Origin: Phytophthora hibernalis
Taxonomy: Eukaryota; Oomycota; Peronosporomycetes; Peronosporales; Peronosporaceae
Direction of reading: 5' to 3'
NCBI GenBank assembly: GCA_012656075.1
Contig: JAAKBF010000078.1
Span: 368,094-432,093, forward strand
DNA: 64,000 nt
The position numbers were made by a program, and so were the translations under genes. Position 1 is the stretch's first letter. The number at the start of each line of letters is the position of its first letter. Under the pieces are notes generated by a model. That model ran no database searches and was not told the DNA's origin. It saw only the letters and a program-made list of their open reading frames with translations. Of the stretch, positions 56,668 to 64,000 are shown in pieces.

Positions 56668-56714
56668 GCTTTCCAGCACCCAATACCAAGACGAAAATCA
56701 TCAAAACAGTACAC

Positions 56715-57238
56715 ATGCGTCTTCATTTTCATGCTCGCTGCATCAGTCTTCCTCTCAAGCGTCAATGCTGTGTTGCCAACCACCGACTCCGACCATACGA
56801 AGACCTTGAAGATCAAATCACCTTACGGGCCGCTCCCTTGCAGCTGAGGAGCATGATGTTATGGGTAACACAAAGCGCCCCCTGCGAAAGAGACACGCCA
56901 CTGATGAAGTTGATGAAGTGAGAAATATTCTCTCACAGCTTTGGTGGCAAGTTGCAGAGGCTGGCAAAGTACAACAAGTGGATTTTCACTGGGAAAAAGA
57001 CCGCAGACATCAAGAACCCTCGCGACGCCGAATGCGCTTGAAAGAAGAGGCTCAAGTGTCAGATGATTTTCTGGAAATGAGGACGTCCGTGTATGTGGAA
57101 GACCCGCTTGCATTTTGTGCATGCATTGATTGGAAGCATGCTCAGATCGCGGAAATCTGGGAGGAATTCTTCGAATCATGTATCGGATGTCACCTGCACC
57201 GAATTGAGAAGCTGCAGAAAGTGAATGGATCAGAATAA
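56715..57238 (+). pseudogene. RXLR effector gene with several frameshifts
   Basis: ATG at 56715. One base later than the expected frame lies a secretion-signal-like stretch (FIFMLAASVFLSSVNA). Then comes a change of frame before an RPLR motif at about 56878, followed by an acidic DEVDE in place of dEER. After another shift, a KLQRLAKYNKWIF segment resembles KLKRLAKYNWWIL of the gene at 20754. The loci are therefore paralogues. At least three shifts are needed here, so decay is more likely than at 20754. Described only; no restored protein is given. Confidence 0.65.
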
Positions 57239-57392
57239 ATTTCCTTGAGGTGACTAAGTTTTGCCAACTCAACTACAACATACATCTACCAACGGTCGAT
57301 CCAAAATCTGGTAAGAAATTAGGATCTGTAACTTTCCTAATTCCGTTTTTCATGTTCTGAAATGATTGCTTCACTGGAAATTAAGGTTCTGA

Positions 57393-57742
57393 CTAGTGGT
57401 ACAAAACAACACATCCCTGGGATAAGGGGGTGAAAGCAACTCACGCGGCAGGCCGAAACAACGCCTGCGGTTTAAAGATCCGTGTGCGCAGCACGCGGGC
57501 TTAAGCCCAGGACCAAGCAGGGTCACACCTACATCGGCTTAGGTTGTGTCACCGCTCTCAGGGTTTTCAAGGGTGAGGCTCGGGTGTAGTTTTCCTGTCG
57601 GCATCTCCGACTTTCATGATTTGAAGCAAGATGACATCCGTCCTCCAGGCGACTTCAAAGTTTATACGATGTAGAAAAGACTCTAAATCATTCATAACCT
57701 CGATAAATATTAAGTTTCAGTAGACTCGTTTTGTACCACTAG
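57393..57742 (-). repeat. Complete MITE with 15-bp terminal inverted repeats
   Basis: CTAGTGGTACAAAAC (57393-57407) and its exact complement (57728-57742) bound a 350-bp element with no coding capacity. If the outer TA is the target duplication, the repeat fits a Tc1/mariner-type MITE (inference). A truncated inverse copy lies at 13934-14216. Confidence 0.8.
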
Positions 57743-57830
57743 CACGAGCCGGAAATTAATGTCTACCACACTTATCTTTTTATCCAATCATTTTTATATT
57801 CCCGCCAAAAATCAATACAAAAGGTGTAAA

Positions 57831-60365
57831 ATGGCGGACGAACGGGAACCAAAGCGACAACGACTGTCTTCTTCTGAGACTCCGTTGGTGATGGACGTGA
57901 ATTCCCCCGCGAAATGGGATTTTCTAGCTCCGTGGTGCGAAGAACTTCGAGGTCAATTGATGTATATCCGGAATGACTGCATCCGAGTGCAGGGACCTCG
58001 TCACAAACGCGAAAAACCATTTCGTCCGTGGGAAGAAGAAGAAGAAGAGGAGAAAATTGATGCTGAAAAAGAAGAAGAAATTGAATTCGCTCTGTGGAGA
58101 ACAAGAGAAGCCATTGAACTGCTGTCTCTTGTGGCGTCAGTGGACAAGAAAGCATTCCATATGCTCATGACCCAACAGTGTGAGCTAAGACTTGATGACG
58201 AAGAGAGTGACGAAGAAGAAGAAGAGTTTCGACTGGAGGAGCAAGAGGTCGATTTCTTCATCAGTGAGAGTGAAGACGAAGAAAATGACGAAGAGGAGAA
58301 CGAGGACCAGGATGAGGACAACACTGACCAGGGTAATGGTGAGTCAAGTGACGAACACGAAGGTGACAGTGATGTAGATGAATGGGAAACTGTAGAAGAG
58401 GTGGAAGGTGACGAAGATGATGACGTGTTGGTGCTGCCTCCTGACACTTCGAAGGCTGAACGACGCCACGAGATCGAGAAGTTCGTCTTGCCACGCTTCG
58501 ACTTCCTGTCGATGAGCGAGTTGCCGGATACAAAAGATCCCGAGTCTCCTGTAGAAACGTGGAAAAGTTTTTCTGGTTGAATACCAACCAAGCGACGAGT
58601 ACAAGAAGGCTAAAGCACGCATTTTGGAGATGCAGACTGGTGCGCCACGCCACCAGCGTTTGCTGGAGATTCCGGTGTCGCTTGATTTTAGTAGCTGGGC
58701 TGATACGGCAGAACAACTTGCGGGGCATTTGCAGCAATTGAGCACGTTCATGGAAGCTGTGAAGCACCGCGGTCAAAAGCTAGAGATGAGCTCAGTGGAA
58801 GCACGTTCACGTCGTGACTACGCGTTTGTGTACCGTATATCAGAGTTGTCGATGTTGCTGAGTCATCGCGACAACAAGTTCACCGATCTGCTGGCCGAAC
58901 GTGTGCTACAAGTGCTGGGCAGTGGTGTTCCTGTTGGTGAATTTCACTTTTATTTGAGAGATGGTCCAACAGATGATGCTGGTAAAGTTGCACGTCGTAC
59001 AGCCCTCGGGAAGCTGTTCACTGGGATGCTAGTGCACCCACATGATCCACTGAAAAATGAGTTGCCCTCGTTCGCCGAGCTTGACATCGATTGTAAAAAT
59101 TCAGCACTGTGGCAGTTCGAAGCGCTCTGCTCCGCTATATCTGCCGCGCGCGCTCCGATCACCAAGCTGTGCTTGACTGAGGTGTGCACGAAAGATGATG
59201 ACACTCGTGCACAATATTGGAAATTGTTGGCAAAGACGTTTTTCCACACGCGCTCGTGCAAACGAGGACCCTTCCCTACAGTTCGTCGCTTGGATATGCT
59301 CGACGTAGAGTTGACATTGAATGATCTGGCTGAGATTACCACTGTTCTCCAAGAAAAGGAGGAACAAACCGCCATCGAGCAACAATGGCATATCTGCCAG
59401 AAAAGTTGGCTTGTGCGCGAAAACACGCCGCTACAATTAACTCAGAAACAAGGTGAGAAAAAGGGTTTTGTGACGGGAGGTCCTGTTGCATTACCGTTCG
59501 ACACACCTGTGGAGCTGCTGGGGAGTAACTCGGATGAGAGTAATGATGAGAGCGACACACTGGATGTTATTGTTCCTGGCTATGGGCAGTGCATCGTACC
59601 TCGTAAAAGTGTTGTGGCTGTGACGACCCAGACGCAAGAGCAACCAGAAGGCGAGCCTCTCGCGTCTCTTTCTCTTTCGTTCAAGACGGACGGAGAGGAA
59701 GTAGAAGGGCTACTCAAGCACATTGGATGGCCCCTTCACGAGCTGTCGTTATCTTTCCACCGTGAGATCGACGTCAACGCAATGGTTTCGGGTATTCTGG
59801 CCTCCTGTCCGAGCATAACCAAGCTATCGCTGAGTGACAGCTTCATCGATTTGGATGAGTTTTCCACCGTGTACGAAAACGGCAGTGACGCTTTTCCAAC
59901 CATTTTGTCGTTGGATTTTCAGGATGTCTACGACATTGGCGAAGGCGATGGGAAGTTGTTTATGAAGCGTCTTGGAGATCCGACCACCCGTCTGGGAAAA
60001 CACTTGAGGGAGCTCACGATTTTCGCGGAAGAGTACGGAGAGCCCCTGCACCACTCCACACTCAGTGAACTATGGGTAGCCATAGGCAACAACTCAACTC
60101 TCGAGAAGTTGGACATCTTGGTATCTCACACAATGTTGAGTGCAATCTGGAAACGTCGTCTGCGTCAGCTCCACGGGCAAATTCTGCCCCACGTCCACTA
60201 CCATCTCCTTCCAAACTCGCATTCCTCAGTACCACTCATCCTCAAGCCGACAAAAATGACGATGAGCCCATTCCAGCAATCCAACAATTGGACCAACGCG
60301 TGCTGTCCCTCATTTTCGAATTTGCCGCCACTCGTGTAGTTCGATCCGTTTTGGTACGCGGCTAA
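57831..60365 (+). CDS. Oomycete LRR-like protein with acidic N-terminus
   Basis: Starts MADEREPKRQRLSSSE, followed by an extreme Asp/Glu-rich region (about residues 60-220), then a helical region and loosely repeated Leu-rich segments (LRRs of irregular type: LHELSLSFHREIDVNAMV, ITKLSLSDSFIDLDEF, LRELTIFAEEYGEPLHH). The C-terminus LDQRVLSLIFEFAATRVVRS recalls an oomycete-expanded family of proteins with this ending. An extra T at 58568-58572 and a lost C at 60187-60190 switch the frame. No enzyme motif; function unknown. Confidence 0.65.
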
Positions 60366-60535
60366 GCTGCCTTTTCAAAACATTTTATACCCAAATTCAT
60401 GATCGTACCGAAATTTTTACTTGGTGTACACCATACCGAGCTTTTTAATTTCATAAATATAAGTACACCACACCAAAATAAACATTTCTGTGCCCATTTA
60501 TTACACCCATTACCTAAACCAACCGTACGAAGCCA

Positions 60536-62551
60536 ATGGAGGCTGTTCGCCGACCCCGTGGGCGCCCCCATCGCGCTCCTGGGCCTTCTTCACGACTATA
60601 ACGGAGCCTCAGAAGCAGCCGTCGACCACGTGTCGCCACTGCCAGCAACTGGTGCACTACCACAAGAAATGGGCCCAGGCGCGCACCCATTTGATGAAAT
60701 GTGCCCAATTCCTGCAGTTTATGGAGTCGCTGCCGCCCCCAGACGTCCCAGAGTGGTACCTGGCGGAAATCACAAGACAGCAAAATTTGAAACTGAACCG
60801 AGGCAAAAATGTACCCATTTTCCAGATTCCGACTCAGATGTCGACTCAGATGTTCAAGAGCATCCAACCCATGCCGGGAACTTCTGTGATGCAGCTGCAA
60901 AATTCAGGAAATAATGGCGTGAAAGTGGCGGACAAGCTGAAATTTGAGAAAAATGTGGCCATGCATTTGCTCACGACCGCCAATTTTGTGGACGAGAAAG
61001 TTGAATTTTCGTTCTTGGCACAGGCTTTTCAAGCTTGCGGTGATTTTATTTTACCAGATAAGGAAAAGTTGATGTCGGAGGGGCTAGATCGATGCTATGA
61101 AAGTGTGAAAACTCGAGTGGATGGGTTTTTCAAGACTGGACTGGTGCCGGTTTCTCTGTCGTTAGAGATGATTGTTTCAGAAGGCGGATTGGTGATGAAC
61201 TACATGGCGAGTTTGGCGAGTTCGGAAAAGTTCCCCATGTATTTGGAGTCGGTTGGAGTTCCTGCCGATGACGTTGCCAATGTGGAATGGGTAGGACGAG
61301 ATGTAGCACGTGTGGTGGAGAAGTTGTCGTGTCCGGTGGCTGGGTGTGTGATGCCCTGCTCTTCATCGGAGAGTCGACAAGTGCGACAGTTATTGGAGAC
61401 GCAGTTCCCCGCCATGTACATCCACGGATGTATGCGAGACGCATTGCTTGCAATTGTTCGGCAGGTTTTCATTCAAGCGGAAGGTGGCGAGGCGACGTCG
61501 TTCTGCCGAGACTTGCAACAGTTTGCGTTGCAGTGCAAGGACCTCGTGCATTTTGTACCAGGCAGAGAAACTCTAGCCTACTTTCTCGAGACTGATGCGA
61601 ACACAGAGAACACAGTACACTTAACCGTGAGGCGCCGGTTGACTGTTGAAGATGCTTTCACATCCATCCTACAAGCCGAGGCGTTCGTGGACGTGGAAGG
61701 ACTGGAAAATAAGTTTTTCTCGAGTGGAGATAGCGTAACAATTTGGCATAAGCAGCTCCTCGAGTTCGTGCGCAGTCCAAAGTTCTCGGAAAATCTGCGT
61801 AAGTATCTGGATGTGGTCCGTCCTCTCCACGAACTTTTATCGTCATTTCACGTGAGTCCCAATTCAGCGCCTCTGCCGTTGTCGGAGGTGTACTCGTCGT
61901 TTTCGAAACTCTCCACTGAGTTTACATCGAGCACGTTGCTGCGTCCTGAAGAAAAGTCCGTACTGCGAGCGTTAGTTCGACAACAACAGGAAGCTGTGCT
62001 GGGAACCGCACATGAACTGGCTTACCTATTGGACCCAGTACTGCTAGGCGAGGATTTTCAGTCGAAAAAAAGCCCAGGTGGAACAGGCGCTGTTGTCTTC
62101 CATCGGGGCCAACGAGGCACCTCGCTCAGAAACGGACAAGATAGCCCTATACACACAATACAAGGACTTCCAGAAGACTGCTTTGCACCAGAAGACGGTT
62201 AAGGTGGACTCAGTCGAGTTCCGGAAGCTGAAAGATCGCTCGAAATCCCCGCTGCAGTTCTGGTTTTGCGATGGATCGAAATGGTCTGCGCTGCAGGCTA
62301 TCGCTTGTCGCGTGTTCGTGATACCGGCGTGTGCAGTCAGCTCAACAGCCGTCATTTCCGAGACGAGTGCTCTACCACACCTGCTTCGTTCAAAACTTGG
62401 TCCGTCAAGGAGCGATAAACTGGCGTTTGTCCGCGTGAACACTCGCCAGCTACAGCTCGCTGAAGCTGGTGGCAGCTCGCTGGTTTCTGTAGTGCCAAAC
62501 CCGCAAAACGATAGCAACTCAAACGACATCACGGCGTCCATGGTAGTGTGA
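60536..62551 (+). CDS. hAT-transposase-derived protein (AT-hook, BED-like finger, no catalytic residues)
   Basis: The N-terminus has an AT-hook-like RRPRGRP, then a BED-type finger (CRHCQQLVHYHKKWAQARTH, then MKC). The middle resembles the hAT transposase core: VSEGGLVMNYMASL where TDGW would be, and VAGCVMPCSSSESRQV with FPAMYIHGCMRDAL where TDN and the Cys/His segment would be. The C-terminus has a hAT dimerisation-like part (SPLQFWFCDGSKWSALQAIA, VFVIPACAVSSTA). Catalytic Asp residues look replaced while the frame is long and gene-like, suggesting a domesticated DNA-binding protein. A lost C at 60565-60569 and an extra A at 62065-62071 break the frame. Confidence 0.7.
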
Positions 62552-63293
62552 CTTCCCACGAATCCAACACTTCACGTGAAAATCCCAAAACAAAATCTTG
62601 TTGGCCTTCTTTCTTGCAGTTTGTTTCGCAGCACGGATTTTCAGCTGCTGATGTACGAGGGATGTTCCTCTTCTCCTTTGAAACCACCAGGCAACTTCAG
62701 TTTTTCTTGGTGCCGCTCCATCCTTTCTCTTCATACTTTTCTTTTGCTGTGTTGTTTGCTTTCTCTTCATACTTTTCTTTTGCTGTGTTGTTTGCTTTGT
62801 CCGCGTGGCACGTTCACGTTCTCAGCAGCTCTTCAAAACTTCCAACCATGAGGCTGGACTTCTTTAGCTGCGTCAGTGCTCTCGTAGTAGAATATGTCGG
62901 AGTCACTCGCTCAGCTCTGAGTAAATTTCTGACAGTGTGGGGAGTACTGGGCGAAGGCTATTCGACAAGCCGACTCTAACAGAGAAATAAGCGTGTCATG
63001 CCAACGAGTGCTGCGCCGGGAAAATGGTGCACCGAGTGCACCTTGTGGATCTCCGCGGCATTCTCGGATCACACCTAATCTCCTTGGTTAGCTTTATCTG
63101 TGCGGCGACATCGGGGCCTCTGTAAATTTCAAACCTGTTTGTTAAACTACTTCTACATCTCAGGTGGAGATGAAGACTGAAAAATGACTGGGTGGATAGT
63201 CTTGAGCCACTACAACGTTGTTTTGAAAAACATTACTCCGTCAGTCCCACAAGATTTCCAAAGAAGTTCTCTGCTGAAAGCTTCTTTCACTTT
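62552..63293. other. Intergenic
   Basis: 3' flank of the hAT-derived gene, a 36-bp tandem duplication, and the 3' flank of the RXLR gene. A short frame MRLDFFSCVSALVVEYVGV at 62847 has no support. Confidence 0.45.
62727..62798 (+). repeat. 36-bp perfect tandem duplication
   Basis: Two identical adjacent copies of a pyrimidine-rich unit beginning CTCTTCATACTTTTC (62727-62762 and 62763-62798). Confidence 0.9.
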
Positions 63294-63731
63294 TTAGATG
63301 TTTTTGTGCTGTTTCGTGAAGCGGTCGAACGTGAACCCATTGTGCCTCTTCAAATAGGCTTCGTAGAACGCGTAGTTCGCATGATTTTTCATTGATTCGC
63401 CTGACGCTGGAACCCCCAATTTGCCGCGTACGAACGCAGGTTTCTTCCCTGTCAAAAACCACGTTTCCAGCTTGGCTTGCAGTTTTAACCTCTCGTACGC
63501 CTCTCTCCACCCTCTCTCTTCTGAGTCCTCCTCGTCTTCCTTCTTCTCGTGGTGCTTTCTCAAGGACCGTTTTCCACTGAGGCTATTCTGCTCCGATGTA
63601 AGCGAACGTTTCCATCCCGGACGTTCCGGGAACGTCAACGTCGAAACCTCATCGTTTGCTCCACTCGAAAGTGCAGTGCTGCTCGCGAGGATAGTGGCCA
63701 TAATTAGCAGGACGACATGTTGAAGACGCAT
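63294..63731 (-). CDS. RXLR-dEER effector, intact
   Basis: 145-residue secreted protein. Start MRLQHVVLLIMATILASSTA gives a strong signal peptide of about 21 residues. An RSLR motif at about residue 55 is followed by an acidic Glu-rich stretch ending in EER at about 70-72, the RXLR-dEER signature of proteins translocated into plant cells. The C-terminal half is Lys/Trp/Phe-containing (LETWFLTGKKPAFVRGKLGV) and may form a short helical effector domain; no WY motif is obvious. Upstream ATG codons lack a signal peptide, so 63731 is preferred. No frameshift. Confidence 0.88.
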   Translation of the reverse strand: MRLQHVVLLIMATILASSTALSSGANDEVSTLTFPERPGWKRSLTSEQNSLSGKRSLRKHHEKKEDEEDSEERGWREAYERLKLQAKLETWFLTGKKPAFVRGKLGVPASGESMKNHANYAFYEAYLKRHNGFTFDRFTKQHKNI

Positions 63732-64000
63732 GGTTGGTCTTTGGTGGCGACTCGGGTGATCGGTGGTGTTAAACTTGGCAACTGGGAACTGATAGTTGCC
63801 CGAGCAAGGCTTTATCAAATTTATGCTTCCGAGTCGTGAACCTAGAGTAAATTTGGTAGTGGTAACGTATTTCGAGATTACTTGCCCGATTGTCTTGGGG
63901 TCATCTAAGAAACGTTATACAGACGGCCTCTCACTTTGCTGTAAAGGCGCAGGTTATGCGCATAGAGCCTCAAATTTGATTTTTATTGAGTTTGCGTTAC

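Noticed and set aside
62548..62979. 143-codon frame after the hAT-derived gene
   Set aside because: Its middle is the 36-bp tandem duplication read in frame. Phe/Ser-rich and without any motif.
1..64000. CRISPR arrays, bacterial operons or rRNA/tRNA genes
   Set aside because: No spaced direct repeats, no operon-like spacing and no clear RNA gene seen by eye. A tRNA scan was not possible, so a missed tRNA cannot be excluded.

Overview
The window looks like nuclear DNA of an oomycete, most likely Phytophthora or a close relative. The evidence is three RXLR-type effector loci with signal peptides, an oomycete-type initiator (INR) plus flanking promoter region (FPR) core promoter upstream of two of them, 65-75 bp introns with GTACGT/GTAAG-like donors, compact GC-rich housekeeping genes, and degraded copia and Helitron elements.

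Layout. (1) 1-9002: two decayed Ty1/copia retrotransposons. The first runs in from the left edge and ends with an LTR at 3527. The second (4450-9002) keeps both LTRs and a GTTAC target-site duplication. (2) 9003-14300: gene-poor DNA with a decayed SET-domain methyltransferase gene (about 11963-13542) and a truncated copy of a MITE whose complete copy lies at 57393-57742. (3) 14301-20171: a decayed Helitron-like element with zinc finger, HUH Rep and Pif1-type helicase segments. It carries a reversed HSP90 fragment and is bounded by a 16-bp inverted repeat. (4) 20172-21230: a broken RXLR effector gene. (5) 21335-52911: a gene-dense block containing an EPT1-like phosphotransferase, a Ulp1-like protease, Cdh1, two DEAD-box helicases (Rrp3/DDX47-like and Ded1/DDX3-like), aminoacylase, a DUF3160-like protein, enoyl-CoA isomerase, aspartate-semialdehyde dehydrogenase with a hydrophobic tail, an LRR protein, two tandem L-threonine aldolases and several oomycete proteins I cannot name. 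(6) 52912-57742: AT-richer, repeat-bearing DNA with a broken PX-like gene, a second broken RXLR gene and the complete MITE. (7) 57831-64000: an acidic LRR-like oomycete protein, a hAT-transposase-derived gene with an AT-hook and BED-like finger but no recognisable catalytic residues, and an intact RXLR effector gene at the right edge.

A point that affects the whole annotation: many conserved genes contain single-base length changes in homopolymer runs (mostly one base missing), after which the conserved protein resumes in another frame. This pattern fits consensus sequencing error better than mass pseudogenisation. Genes are therefore given as whole loci with the suspected positions noted.

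The genes do not form one pathway. The central block is ordinary housekeeping content (cell cycle, RNA helicases, amino-acid and lipid metabolism), and effectors and mobile elements sit on both flanks, as in the 'two-speed' organisation described for Phytophthora genomes.
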